Source: Microglena sp. YARC (Eukaryota > Chlorophyta > Chlorophyceae > Chlamydomonadales > Chlamydomonadaceae). From it: a DNA stretch of 64,000 nt. A program made the translations under genes and the position numbers. The stretch is taken from NCBI GenBank assembly GCA_022414725.1, contig CM039462.1, forward strand, positions 12,999,610 to 13,063,609, written 5' to 3'. Positions 46,059 through 59,289 of the stretch are shown here, in pieces; the stretch's first letter is position 1; each line of letters starts with the position of its first letter. The notes below the pieces were generated by a model, which saw only the letters and a program-made list of their open reading frames with translations, made no database searches and was not told the origin of the DNA.

Positions 46059-46845
46059 CAGCCCAACTGCAAGCTCATGCCGAGGCTCCTTCCTTCTTAT
46101 CACGTCTTCATGGGTGGGGAGGTGGAGGTGGGAGGGTGGGGGGTAGGTAGGGTGGGGTATTGTGGATAGTGTGGGGTGGGTAGTGTAGGTAGAGTGGGTA
46201 GGGTGGGATGGGTAGTGTTGGTAGGGTGGGGTGGGTAGGTAGGGTGGGGTAGGTAGGATGGGTAGGGTGGGGGTGACTTTCATCCTACCACGTATGGGAT
46301 ACGGTACATACAGATAAAAATTGACTATACAGATACGAATTGAAATTCTAAGCCTTGGGAGCCTCTTCGACCAATGGCTTGGGTTTTACTGCATTTGCCT
46401 TCTTATCACTGCATGCATGTATGTGTGTATGTATGTGTGTGTATGTATGTATGTATGTGTGTATGTACGTATATATGTATGGTACAGTCCAGGGGTAGGC
46501 CAAATAGGCTAAAGAGACTTGCCAAACCGTGATAGGAAGGGGGACACTGCAAATAATGTCGTCATACACAAGTATCCCAAGCATCAAAGGCGGCTGTCCA
46601 AGAACAACCGCAAGGATAAGGGACTGTGGCCCCGAATAAACTGATGGAAGGTAGGTGGGAGTCTGCAAAATCCAGCAGGTTGGGTACAGATATAATAGTA
46701 ACGGACGGATGGACACACTTACATTTTTGATAGGGTAAACCCTCTGTCAATTCGGTTTGTATCATTTGGATGGGAACAACTGTCTACCTCAGCCATAAAT
46801 AGTTAAGCATTGAGCACATATTTTAATCATAGTATGATCAGTACA

Positions 46846-47145
46846 GAATTACAGTGCACGTCATGCACTCATGGTATGATCAGCAGAGAATAATAGTACA
46901 CATCATGCACTCATGGTATGATCAGCAGAGAATAATAGTACACATCATGCACTCATGGTATGATCAGCAGAGAATAATAGTACACATCAGGCACTCATGG
47001 TATGATCAGCAGAGAATAATAGTACACGTCATGCACTCATGGTATGATCAGCAGAGAATAATAGTACACATCATGCACTCATGGTATGATCAGCAGAGAA
47101 TAATAGTACACGTCATGCACTCATGGTTTGATCAGCAGAGAATTA
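46846..47145. repeat. 42-bp satellite, first sub-array
   Basis: Seven copies of a unit with ACTCATGGTATGATCAGCAG then AGAATAATAGTACACATCATGC. It shares TGATCAGC and AGTACACAT with the next array. Confidence 0.85.
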
Positions 47146-49110
47146 CAGTACACATATTTCAATCATTGCATGATCAGCGTACAAGTACAGTACACATATT
47201 TCAATCATTGCATGATCAGCGTACAAGTACAGTACACATATTTCAATCATTGCATGATCAGCGTGCAAGTACAGTACACATATTTCAATCATTGCATGAT
47301 CAGCGTACAAGTACAGTACACACATTTCAATCATTTGCATGATCAGCCGTACACAGTACAGTACACATATTTCATCAATCATTGCATGATCAGCGTACAA
47401 GTGCAGTACACATATTTCAATCATTGCATGAACAGCGTACAAGTACAGTACACATATTTCAATCATTGCATGATCAGCGTACAAGTGCAGTATTTCAATC
47501 ATTGCATGATCAGCGTACAAGTACAGTACACATATTTCAATCATTCAGCGTACAATGATCAGCGTACAAGTACACTGCATCATTTCATCATTGCATGATC
47601 AGCCGTACAAGTACAGTACACATATTTCAATCATTGCATGAAACAGCGTGCAAGTACAAGTAACATATTTCAATCATTGCATGATCAGCGTACAGTACAG
47701 ACACATATTCAATCATTGCATGATCAGCGTGCAAGTACAGTACACATATTTCAATCATTGCATGATCAGCGTACAAGTACGGTACACATGTTTCAATCAT
47801 TGCATGATCAGCGTACAAGTACAGTACACATATTTCAATCATTGCATGATCAGCGTACAAGTACAGTACACATATTTCAATCATTGCATGATCAGCGTGC
47901 AAGTACAGTACACATATTTCAATCATTGCATGATCAGCGTACAAGTACGGTACACATGTTTCAATCATTGCATGATCAGCGTACAAGTACAGTACACATA
48001 TTTCAATCATTGCATGATCAGCGTGCAAGTACAGTACACATATTTCAATCATTGCATGATCAGCGTACAAGTACAGTACACATATTTCAATCATTGCATG
48101 ATCAGCGTGCAAGTACAGTACACATATTTCAATCATTGCATGATCAGCGTACAAGTACGGTACACATGTTTCAATCATTGCATGATCAGCGTACAAGTAC
48201 AGTACACATATTTCAATCATTGCATGATCAGCGTACAAGTACAGTACACATATTTCAATCATTGCATGATCAGCGTGCAAGTACAGTACACATATTTCAA
48301 TCATTGCATGATCAGCGTGCAAGTACAGTACATATTTTTCAATCATTGCATGATCAGCGTACAAGTACGGTAACACATATTTCATCATTGCATGATCAAG
48401 CGTACAAGTGTACAGTACACATATTTCAATCATTGCATGATCAGCGTACAAGGTACAGTACACATATTTCAAATCATTGCATGATCAGCGTGCAAGTACA
48501 GTACACATATTTCATCATTCATGATCAGCGTAACATGTAAAAATCAGCGTGATCAGCAAGTACAGTACACATATTTTCAATCATTGCATGATCAGCGTAC
48601 AAGTACAGTACACATATTTCAATCATTGCATGATCAGCGTGCAAGTACAGTACACATATTTCAATCATTGCATGATCAGCGTACAAGTACAGTACACATA
48701 TTTCATCATTGCATGATCTAGCGGCAAGTACAGTACACATATTTCAATCATTGCATGATCAGCGTACAAGTACAGTACACATATTTTCAATCATTGCATG
48801 ATGCGTACAAGTACAGCATATATCATTGCATGATCAAGTACAGTACACATATTTCAATCATTGCATGATCAGCGTGCAAGTACAGTACACATATTTCAAT
48901 CATTGCATGATCAGCGTACAAGTACAGTACACATATTTCAATCATTGCATGATCAGCGTACAAGTACAGTACACATGTTTCGATCATTGCATGATCAGCG
49001 TACAAGTACAGTACACATATTTCAATCATTGCATGATCAGCGTACAAGTACAGTACACATCTTTCAATCATTGCATGATCAGCGTACAAGTACGGTACAT
49101 TTTTTTCACT
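47146..49110. repeat. 42-bp satellite, main array
   Basis: About 45 copies of a unit with ATTGCATGATCAGCGTACAA then GTACAGTACACATATTTCAATC. Because 42 is a multiple of 3, every frame stays open and yields repeats such as FQSLHDQRTSTVHI. Variants (GTGC for GTAC; CGGTACACATG) recur in a partly regular order. Indel-rich copies lie at 47,330-47,720 and 48,360-48,840. Confidence 0.9.
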
Positions 49111-49264
49111 CATGTTTCTTTTTGCTTTGTGGGTGCTTTTTCTTTATGTTTAAAGCTCTGAGTCTCATACACCCTCGCGGTGTCAAGTAGACTTTAACAT
49201 GTAATGTAATGGTATGATCAGCGTAGAATTACAGTACACATAATGCACTCATGGTGTGATCCTG

Positions 49265-49465
49265 TTTTAACGAATGGTTCAATGTTTGAGCTCGTTGAAC
49301 CAATGAAGGTGCTGTGTTTTGAATCCCTACGGGTGCGCTTTAGTGTTTGCGGTCGCTGTCAACCGTCATGGTAGCTTCGTCCAGGTAAAGTAGCAGCCCG
49401 TTCTCTACCGCTGTAAGACGGGGCTCCCTTAATATCATGCCCCACCAGGTGTTCTTATTATCACT
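49265..49465 (+). mobile_element. tRNA-derived SINE copy inside the 42-bp satellite
   Basis: The copy is diverged. It has GGTTCAATG near the head and a well-kept tail (GACGGGGCTCCCTTAATATC then CCCCACCAGG). It separates the main 42-bp array from the third sub-array. Confidence 0.65.
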
Positions 49466-50305
49466 CATGGCTTGATCAGCATACAAGTGCAGTATACATA
49501 TTTCACGTATAGTTTGATCAGCATACAAGTACATTATACATATTTCACGTACGGTTTGATCATCATACAAGAACAGTATACATATTTGACATATGGTATG
49601 ATCAGCATACAAGTACATAATACATATTTCACACACGGTTTGATCAGCATTTAAGTACGGTACACATATTTGACCTATGGTATGATCAGCACACAAGTAC
49701 GGTACACATAGGTCATGTTTGGTTTGATCAGCATACAAGTGCAGTATATATATTTCACGTATAGTATGATCAGCATACAAGTACATTATACATATTTCAC
49801 CAACGGTTTGATCAGCATTTAAGTACGGTACACATATTTGACATATGGTATGATCAGCACACAAGTACGGTACACATAAGTCATGTTTGGTTTGATCAGC
49901 ATACAAGAACAGTATACATATTTCACGTATAGTATGATCAGCATACAAGTACATTATACATATTTCACGTACGGTTTGATCAGCATTTAAGTACGGTACA
50001 CATATTTCACGTATGGTATGATCAGCACACAAGTACAGTATACATATTTCATGCATGGTTTGATCAGCATATAAGCACTGTACATATATTCCATGCATGG
50101 TTTGATCAGCATATAAGCACTGTACATATATTCCATGCATGGTTTGATCAGCATATAAGCACTGTACATATATTCCATGCATGGTTTGATCAGCATATAA
50201 GCACTGTACATATATTCCATGCATGGTTTGATCAGCATATAAGCACTGTACATATATTTCATGCATGGATTGAACAGCATATAAGTACAGTACATATATT
50301 TCACC
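49466..50305. repeat. 42-bp satellite, third sub-array
   Basis: About 20 copies of a unit with GGTTTGATCAGCATATAAGC then ACTGTACATATATTCCATGCAT. The last five or six (50,050-50,280) are almost identical. It shares TGATCAGC with the other sub-arrays. Confidence 0.85.
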
Positions 50306-50716
50306 AAATAGCCCTAAAAAGCTTCAAAAGGCTATAGAAACGCTGTCTCTGGAGGAGGCCGACAACCATAGCTAGAAAAAAGCTAGAAAAAAACAAATTT
50401 CAGATTTGATCCCTGGTCTTCGACACCCTTATATTTGGCTTGAAAGGGTGCATTATGGGTGGGAGGGCTGACGCAGGAGTGCATTAAGGGTGGGAGGGGT
50501 GCATACTAGAGTGCCAAAGATCCCCTAAATTTGTTGGCTTGGCTTGAAAGGGTGCATTGTGGGTGGGAGGGATGCACCAAGGGTGCGTTAAGGGTGGGAG
50601 GGGTGCATACTAGAGTGCCAAAGATCCCCTAAACTTGCAGTGTGTATGATGCACATAGACAAGTCACCCCTCCCAGTTCCCCCCCGGGAATGGCCCCGGG
50701 TAGCACAAATGGAAAA

Positions 50717-50921
50717 CAGTGTTTCATTTTTCGATGACGCGTCGCCATTCCGTAGAATGCTACGCCCCCCGGTCCCCCCGATATCGGGACGCGCTGCCCC
50801 CCGACCCCACCAGGCTCCGCGCTCCGCCATGCGATGGCTACGCAACTATCCTGAAATCAGGGTTGAGTAGCCCAAGTAGCTACTCGACCTGGACTACAGA
50901 AATCTGAAACAAAAAACACTG
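50717..50921. mobile_element. CAGTGTTT hAT-like MITE, second insertion
   Basis: Same family as 35,719-35,941 (CAGTGTTTC to AACACTG), here flanked by ATGGAAAA on both sides (50,709-50,716 and 50,922-50,929). The different target shows an independent insertion in the homologous intron. Confidence 0.85.
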
Positions 50922-51083
50922 ATGGAAAACCCTTAGGGTCATGCTTACAGTCAAGTGGAAAACCCTTAGGGTCATGCTTACAGTCAAGTGGAAAACCCTT
51001 AGGGTCATGCTTACAGTCAAGTGGTAAAGCGATACTAGTGGTGGCATTTAAACAATAACATTCATACCAAATATTGGCATGAC

Positions 51084-52469
51084 GCACCTCTTCTACTTTC
51101 TTCTGTGTATGTATGTATCCCTAAGGGTCATGCTTGCAGTCAAGTGGTTAAGCTATACTAGGGGCAATTTAGTGATTACACACGTACTATAAATATTGAA
51201 GCCATGACGCACCTCTTCTACTTCTTCTGTGTATGTATGTATACCCCTAAGGGTCATGCTTGCAGTCAAGTGGTTAAGCTATACTAGGGGCAATTTAGTG
51301 ATTACACACGTACTATAAATATTGAAGCCATGACGCACCTCTTCTACTTCTTCTGTGTATGTATGTATACCCCTAAGGGTCATGCTTGCAGTCAAGTGGT
51401 TAAGCTATACTAGGGGCAATTTAGTGATTACACACGTACTATAAATATTGAAGCCATGACGCACCTCTTCTACTTCTTCTGTGTATGTATGTATACCCTA
51501 AGGGTCATGCTTGCAGTCAAGTGGTTAAGCTATACTAGGGGCAATTTAGTGATTACACACGTACTATAAATATTGAAGCCATGACGCACCTCTTCTACTT
51601 CTTCTGTGTATGTATGTATACCCTAAGGGTCATGCTTGCAGTCAAGTGGTTAAGCTATACTAGGGGCAAATTTAGTGATTACACACGTACTATAAATATT
51701 GAAGCCATGACGCACCCTCTTCTACTTCTTCTGTGTATGTATGTATACCCCTAAGGGTCATGCTTGCAGTCAAGTGGTTAAGCTATACTAGGGGCAATTT
51801 AGTGATTAACACGTACTATAAATATTGAAGCCATGACGCACCTCTTCTACTTCTTCTGTGTATGTATGTATACCCCTAAGGGTCATGCTTGCAGTCAAGT
51901 GGTTAAGCTATACTAGGGGCAATTTAGTGATTACACACGTACTATAAATATTGAAGCCATGACGCACCTCTTCTACTTCTTCTGTGTATGTATGTATACC
52001 CCTAAGGGTCATGCTTGCAGTCAAGTGGTTAAGCTATACTAGGGGCAATTTAGTGATTACACACGTACTATAAATATTGAAGCCATGACGCACCTCTTCT
52101 ACTTCTTCTGTGTATGTATGTATACCCCTAAGGGTCATGCTTGCAGTCAAGTGGTTAAGCTATACTAGGGGCAATTTAGTGATTACACACGTACTATAAA
52201 TATTGAAGCCATGACGCACCTCTTCTACTTCTTCTGTGTATGTATGTATCCTAAGGGTCATGCTTGCAGTCAAGTGGTTAAGCTATACTAGGGGCAATTT
52301 AGTGATTACACACGTACTATAAATATTGAAGCCATGACGCACCTCTTCTACTTCTTCTGTGTATGTATGTATACCCCTAAGGGTCATGCTTGCAGTCAAG
52401 TGGTTAAGCTATACTAGGGGCAATTTAGTGATTACACACGTACTATAAATATTGAAGCCATGACGCACC
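51084..52469 (-). repeat. 126-bp satellite containing an exon end and splice donor
   Basis: Eleven units; on the - strand each has GAAGAAGTAGAAGAG^GTGCGTC, the end of exon 52520-52469 with its donor, followed by intron sequence (ATAGTACGTGTGTAATCACT). The 282-aa gene has a single copy of the same intron start (36,136-36,030). Next to it, at 50,930-51,010, a 36-bp part of the unit is repeated three times. Confidence 0.9.
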
Positions 52470-52529
52470 TCTTCTACTTCTTCTCCTTTTTTTGTTTCTT
52501 CTCCATCTTCTCCTTTTTCTCTGTGGCCG

Positions 52530-53340
52530 AATGAACAGAGAGTCAATAATTTAATAGAGTGAATGAATAAATAAATACACAGTACGCCTTAATATGAGGT
52601 GTGAGGTTGAGGGGGGCAGCCCGTTTGCTTGCACGGGGGCCAACTACCAAATAGCTACAGTTATAACTCTATCTTCGGCAGCACGAATAAAAACGAAAGA
52701 GCTCAAAAACAAACCTCACAAACAATTAAATGCCAAACGCTCCTGAAATCGATTTTAGCTTGATTCAAGCAGCCTATTTGGCCTACCCATGGACTACATA
52801 CATACAAATAAATACATACAAATAAATGCTACGCATTATGACGAAACTGAGGCCAACCACCAATACATACATCAGCTATTGAGCGCAAAACAAGTCCTAG
52901 GAAAATTGGGGGAGAGTGTTGGCTATCGGAGTGATAGGTGGCACCGGAACCAAGTGCAGTAGACCGAAGCCAGGGTACATGACAGGGTCAGGGGCCAGTT
53001 AGGGCCAGGGTTTGTTGTGGTTGCACAGACAGTTGGTCATTAGGACAACGGGGTGACCCTGGAGGGGCAGCTATGCTAAAAACAATATACACAACACCGG
53101 AGATTTTCACCCCAACTTCCTTATATTGGGGTTGCAACAGAGTAATTAAATGAAATGAGAGCCCTGAAGGCTTACCGGTCACTCCAGGAGCCTCCTCCTC
53201 CTCCTCCGCTCCCAGACAGCATTTTTGCCAAATTATTGACGTAAAGAAATCAAACCTAGGGCCCTGAATGACCATAAATCCATACCAACTTCCTTATATT
53301 GGGGTTGCAACAAAATAATTAAATCATATACGAGCCCTGA
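52530..53340. other. Intron sequence and a broken exon copy
   Basis: Contains the GAGGTTGAGGGGGGCAGCCC intron block, unique sequence, and an exon remnant at 53,176-53,215 (EEEEAP type) whose frame is not joined to a proper acceptor. No usable exon is seen. Confidence 0.45.
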
Positions 53341-56300
53341 AAGCTTACCTGTTACTGCAAGGGCCTCCTCCTCCTCCTCCTCAGCCCTAGCAGAATTCAC
53401 CCCATCTTCCTTATATTGGGGTTGCAAAAAAAGAAACATACAAGAGCTCAGAAGGCTTACCTGTTTCTGCAAGGGCCTCCTCCACCTCAGCCCTCAGAAG
53501 AATCCGCCCCAACCTCCTCATATTGGGTTTGCAAAATAATCATATAAGAGCTCTGAAGGCTTACCTGTCTCTGCAGGAGCCTCCTCCTCCTCAGCCCTAG
53601 CAGAATTCACCCCAACTTCCTCATAAAAAATAAAAATAGAGCTGACACTGTAAGAGCCTCTTCCTCAGCTCCCAGAAGAATCCGCCCCAACCTCCTCATA
53701 TTGGGGTTGCAAAATAAATCATTTAAGAGCCCTGAAGGCTTACCAGTCACTGCAGGAGCCTCCTCCTCCCGAGCCCCCAGAATCCACCCCAACTTCCTTA
53801 TATCTGGATAGCAACAAAACAATAAAGGAATATAAAAGCGCTGAAGGCTTACCTGTCACTGCAGGAGCCTCCTTCTTTTCTTTTGTCTCCGCCTTCGCCT
53901 TTTTCTCTGTGGCCAAATGAATAGAGAGAGTCAGTCATTTAATAGCGTTACTAAAAAGATAAATAGTACGCCTTATTACGTGGTGTGTGGTTGAGGGGGC
54001 CAGCCCGGTTGCTTGCACTGGGGCCAACCACCAAACAACCAGAGTTAACTCTCAAAACAAAAACTCACAAACAATCACATGCCAAACGCTCCTGAAAGAA
54101 CATCCCACTTTCTGAACTGGAAAACAAAACTGCTGACACTGCAAGAGCCTCCTCCTCCTCAGCTCCCAGAATCCACCCAAACCTTCTTATGTTTGGATAG
54201 CAACAAAATAATGAAGTAATGTAAGAGCTCTGAAGGCTTACCAGTCACTGCAGGAGCCTCCATCTCCTGAGCTCCCAGAATAATTCACCCCAACTTCCCA
54301 ATGCTTGGGTTGCAAAAAATAATAAAGTAATGTAAGAGCTCTGAAGCTTATCTGTCACTGCAGGAGCCTCCTCTTCCTCTGCTCCCAGAAGAATCCACCC
54401 CACTTCCTTTTATTTGGGTTGCAACAAAATAATAAAGGAATATAAGGGAATATAACTATATAAGGGAATATAAGGAAAGGGATACAAGGGAATATAAGTA
54501 ATATAAGGGAATATAAGAGCGCTCAAGGCTTACCAGTCACTGCAGGAGCCTCCTTCTTTTCTTTTGTCTCCGTCTTCGCCTTTTTCTCTGTGGCCCAATG
54601 AATATAGAGATTCAGTCATTTAATAGCGTTACTAAAAAGATAAATAGTACGCCTTATTACGAGGTGTGAGGTTGAGGGGGCCAGCCCGGTGGCTTGCACT
54701 GGGGCCAACCACCAAACAGCCAGAGTTTACTCTATCTTGGGCGGCCATTTAAACACACATAAAAACAAGCTCAAAACAAAACCTCACAAACAATCACATG
54801 CCAAACGCTCCTGAGAGAAAAACCCACTTTCTGAACTGGAAAACAAAACTGCTGACACTTTAAGAGCCTCCTCCTCAGCTCCCAGAAGAATTCACTCCAT
54901 CTTCCTCATATTAGGGTTGCGAAAAAAGAAACATATAAGAGCCCTGAAGGCTTACCAGTCACTGCAGGAGCCTCCTCCTCCTCCTCAGCCCCCACAACAA
55001 TGCGTCCCAACTTCCTTTTGCTTGCGTTGCAACAAAATAATTAAACACACAAATCAATGTTACAACTTCTGGCATGGCGTGAGGCCAACCACCAATAAGT
55101 ACAAGAAGTACAAGCGCAACAAAAAGAAGATATTCGCCCCCAGAGATATTCACTGCGGCCTCCTTATATTTGGGTAGTTACAAAATAATAAAGGAATATA
55201 AGGGAATATAACTATATAAGGGAATATAAGGAAAGGGATATAAGGGAATATAAGGGAACGTAAGAGCTCTGAAGGCTTACCAGTCACTGCAGGAGCCTCC
55301 TCCTCCTGAGCTCCCATAATCCACCCCAACTTCCTTATATCTGGATAGCAACAAAACAATAAAGGAATGTAAAAGCGCTGAAGGCTTACCTGTCACTGCA
55401 GGAGCCTCCTTCTTTTCTTTTGTCACCGTCTTCGCCTTTTTCTCTGTGGCCCAATGAATAGAGAGAGTCAGTCATTTAATAGCGTTTATAAAAAGATAAA
55501 TAGTACGCCTTATTACGAGGTGTGTGGTTGAGGGGGCCAGCCCGGTTGCTTGCACTGGGGCCAACCGCCAAACAGCCAGAGTTAACTCTATCTCGGGCGG
55601 CCATTTAAACACATAAAACACACAGAAAAACAAAACCCTTACAAACAATCACATCCCAAACGCTCCTGAAAGAAAAACCCACTTTCTGAACTGGAAAACA
55701 AAACTGCTGACACTGTAAGAGCCTCCTCCTCCTCAGCTCCCAGAATAATTCACCCAACTTCCTCATATTGGGGTTGTAAAAAAAGAAACATATAAGGGCC
55801 CTGAAGGCTTACCAGACACTGCAGGAGCCTCCTCCTCCTCAGGCCTAGCAGAATTCACCCCAACTTCCTTCAAAATAAAAATAGTGCTGACACTGAGATT
55901 TGTTTCAGCAATATATAGATTTCGCTACCTTTGACCCCGTTTTGGCCAAATTGCCGATATAACAAACACAAATCTATGGCCCTCAATGGCCCGAAAAGCT
56001 ATACAATACTCAAAGGAGGCTGTTTCTTGAGAAGGCCTAAACCCATTGAGCTATAAAAACCCCACTATCTGAACTGGAAAAAAACAATGCTGTTACTGCA
56101 ATAGCCTCCTCCTCAGCCCCCAGAAGAATGCACCCCAACTTCCATTTGTTTGGGTTGCAACAAAATAATCAAACACACAAATCAATGTTACAACTTCTGG
56201 CATGGCGTGAGGCCAACCATAAAAAAATACAAGCGCAACAAAAATAAGATATTCATCCCCAGAGATGTTCACCCCAACTTCCTTATATTTGGATAGCAAC

Positions 56301-56744
56301 AAAATAATAAAGGAATATAAAAGTGCTGAAGGCATACCTGTCACTGCAGGAGCCTTCTTCTTTTCTTTTGTCTCCGTCTTCGCCTTTTTCTCTGTGGCCA
56401 AATGAATAGAGAGAGTCAGTCATTTAATAGCGTTAATAAAAAGATAAATAGTACGCCTTATTACGAGGTGTGAGGTTGAGGGGGCCAGCCCAGTTGCATG
56501 CACTGGGGTGAGCCATAAAACGTTTCTGCGATGTTTGGGGTGCAGCGCGTTGCACTGGGGTCATATTGAGTCGCTAAATGTGCGACGCGAAGCACGAAAC
56601 AAAAACAAGCACGAAACAAAAACATAGCTGGCACTGCAAGAGCCTCCTCCTCTTGAGCCCCCGGAGGATTTCACCCCTAATTCCTTATATTTGGGTAGCA
56701 AAAAATAATTACCGCCCTCAATGTAGCAGAGACCCCTCATGTAC

Positions 56745-57680
56745 ACTGGTTACACTGGTTACATCGCATTAGGTGACGATAATATGTTACACTGGTTATT
56801 CTGGATGAGGTGCTCATAATATGTAACACTGGTTACATTGGATGAGGTGCCGATAATATGTTACACTGGTTACAGCGGATGAGGTGCCGATAATATGTTA
56901 CACTGGTTGCACTGGATGAGGTGCCGATAATATCTTACACTAATTACACTGGATGAGGTGCTCATAATATGTAACACTGGTTACATCGGATGAGTTCCCG
57001 ATAATATGTTACACTGGTTACACTGGATGAGGTGCCGATAATATGTTACGCTGGTTACACTGGATGAGGTGCTCATAATATGTAACACTGGTTACACTGG
57101 TTACCTCGGATGACGTGCCGATAATATGTTACACTAATTACACTGGATGAGGTGCTCATAATATGTAACACTGGTTACACTGGTTACATCGGATGAGTTG
57201 CCGATAATATGTTACACTAGTTACACTGGATGAGGTGCTCATAATATGTAACACTGGTTACACTGGTTACACCGGATGAGGTGCCGATAATATCTTACAC
57301 TAATCACACTGGATGAGGTGCTCATAATATGTAACACTGGTTACACTGGTTACATCGGATGAGTTGCCGATAATATGTTACACTGGTTACACTGGATGAG
57401 GTGCTCATAATATGTAACACTGGTTACACTGGATGAGGTGCCGATAATATCTTACACTAATTACACTGGATGAGGTGCTCATAACATGTAACACTGGTTA
57501 CACTGGATGAGGTGCCGATAATATCTTACACTAATTACACTGGATGAGGTGCTCATAATATGTAACACTGGTTACATCGGACGAGTTGCCGATAATATGT
57601 TACACTTGTTACACTGGATGAGGTGCCGATAATGAGGTGCCGACTATGTTACACTGGCTACACCGGATGAGGTGACTAAC
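56745..57680. repeat. Satellite of the TTACACTGGATGAGGTGC type
   Basis: About 22 units of 36-46 bp alternate GGATGAGGTGCCGATAATAT and GGATGAGGTGCTCATAATAT with ACACTGGTTACA. It follows GTAGCAGAGACCCC; a single diverged unit follows the same words at 59,060-59,100. Confidence 0.85.
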
Positions 57681-57900
57681 GGTAATGATAACGCCTGGTG
57701 GGGCGTAGTATTAAGGGAACCCGTCGTACGCGGGTAGAGAGCGGTCTTCTATCTCAACTGAACAAGCTACCATCGCGGTTGACAACGACCTGCACATTCA
57801 GGGCGGCAGTAGGGGGAATCGAACCCCCGACCCTGCATCCTCATAGGGATTTGGTGTACCACTAGACCAATTGATTTGCGGAAAGGGGCTATGAAGTGAC
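57680..57900 (-). mobile_element. tRNA-derived SINE copy, reverse orientation
   Basis: On the - strand the head contains TTGGTCTAGTGGTACACC (A box) and GGGGGTTCGATTCCCCC (T-arm with B box). This is followed by the family body and the tail TTAATACTACGCCCCACCAG. It is the copy closest to a tRNA, but the anticodon arm is irregular and the body continues as a SINE. Confidence 0.75.
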
Positions 57901-58323
57901 TATTGCATTTAACTACTTAAGGGTTCGGCGTCGGTCGAGGCCTTCACCACCTATGAGCCCGCGATATGGTATGGGTATGTTGGTGCGGGGTCGAGGGTTA
58001 TTCAAGGGTGGGTGGTCGTGGTGGTGACGGTTGGTGTACAAGTGGGAGGGAGATGAAGCCACCCCCTTGCCCTATGCCCCTCACTGCTTCTATTTTTCTC
58101 AGTGTGTGTGTATGTGTGTGTGTGGGAGGGGGTATCCAAGGGTGGCGGTGGTGGTGGTGGTGGTGGCCTTCACCACCTATGCATGTGCCCGCAATATGGG
58201 CCGTTCACCTCAGGTTGATCAGGGTAGTCAGGTAGTTTAAATCATGTATGAGATCTGAGGGCTTACCTGTCACTGCAGGAGCCTTCTCCTTCTTTACTTC
58301 CTTCTCCTTCTGCTCCTTTTTCT

Positions 58324-59100
58324 CTGCGGCCAAATGAATTGAGAGAGTCAGCCATTTAATAGAGTTAATAAATATATCAATAGTACGCCTTATTACGAGG
58401 CATGCGGTTGAGGGGGCCACCCCGGTTGCTTGCACTACGGCCACCCCCCAAACAGCCACAGTTAATTCTATCTTGGGCAGCCATTTCAGCACGCACAAAA
58501 AAACGGTGGGCAACGGAAGGCCATTGGCCAATGGCTTTCCGTAGCTCATTGGGCGACGGAAGGCCAATTCTGACTAGTTTAGTAAACCCACGCATCGCCA
58601 TGCAACGACGGAATGGCGACGCAGCGTTGACGCGGAATGGCGACGCAGTGTTGACGCGTCGTCGTAAAACAAACTGACACTTACAAGTCACTGTAAGAGT
58701 CTCCTCCTCCTCAGCCAAGTCCAAGGGTCATCAAAAGCTGGCCGACTTGCCGACTAGCGCGCAGGTTCGGTTTTCTCTGCGGAGTCGGTAGCTATGCAAG
58801 CGTTTGCAGGTTCTTGGGCTAAGGTCGAGGATGGCCCACCCTGGGTTGGGATTTTGGAACCCTGCGATTTTTGCTCTTTCTAAATTCTGGGCAATTGGCC
58901 CCAGAACCGATATGGCGATGAAAGGGGAGTGGCCAATTTTCCTTGAAAATAACCCTGGTCACTGTGAGAGCCTCCTCCTCCTCAGCCCCCTGAAGAATTC
59001 ACCCCAGCTTTCTTATATTTGGGTTGCAAAAAAATAATTGCCGCCCTCAATGTAGCAGAGACCCCACTTTTACACTGGCTACACCGGGTCAGATGCCTAT
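58324..59100. other. Upstream end of the exon array, degenerate
   Basis: Contains two exon-like remnants (near 58,680-58,715 and 58,950-59,010) with broken frames or donors, and a stretch with GGAATGGCGACGCAG repeats (58,600-58,665) that resembles the interior of the CAGTGTTT elements. No intact exon is seen. Confidence 0.45.
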
Positions 59101-59289
59101 TACTAGGGAACAGGAACTTATATTAGTGGTTGAAAAACTATTATTAACTCATATTATTACAGTGTCACAATAATTTTAGTTTTTAAAATAATTTCGAAAT
59201 TCTGGGGAGACAGCTTGTCCGACTAACATTATATAATATTATTTATTCACTAATATTATATAACATAGCCGACCCATACCTACTACACA

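Larger units (their letters stand above)
53349..58323 (-). repeat. Array of duplicated small Lys/Glu exons
   Basis: About 20 exon-like units occur here, nearly all ending in APAVT-G at a GTAAG-type donor. Five Lys-rich exons have clean splice sites and phase 1 at both ends: 58323-58267, 56391-56338, 55443-55390, 54587-54534, 53906-53853 (for example EKKAKAETKEKKEAPAVT). Three Glu-rich exons also fit: 55863-55813, 53615-53565, 53405-53349 (GVNSARAEEEEAPA type). The others have lost a donor (53,640; 54,130; 54,850; 55,704; 56,092; 56,628), carry a stop or shift frame. Lys-rich exons recur every 680-950 bp with the same intron (GAGGTTGAGGGGGCCAGCCC), so whole multi-exon units were duplicated. 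Confidence 0.7.

Noticed and set aside
47627..48540. Open frames of about 280-300 codons on both strands
   Set aside because: They are products of a 42-bp satellite, whose unit is a multiple of three without stops. Both strands are open at once and the peptides are pure repeats.
51084..52469. CRISPR-like regular array
   Set aside because: The whole 126-bp unit is repeated with no variable spacers, there are no cas genes and the context is eukaryotic.
57800..57895. Functional tRNA gene on the - strand
   Set aside because: A and B boxes are good, but the anticodon arm is irregular and the sequence continues into a conserved SINE body and tail.
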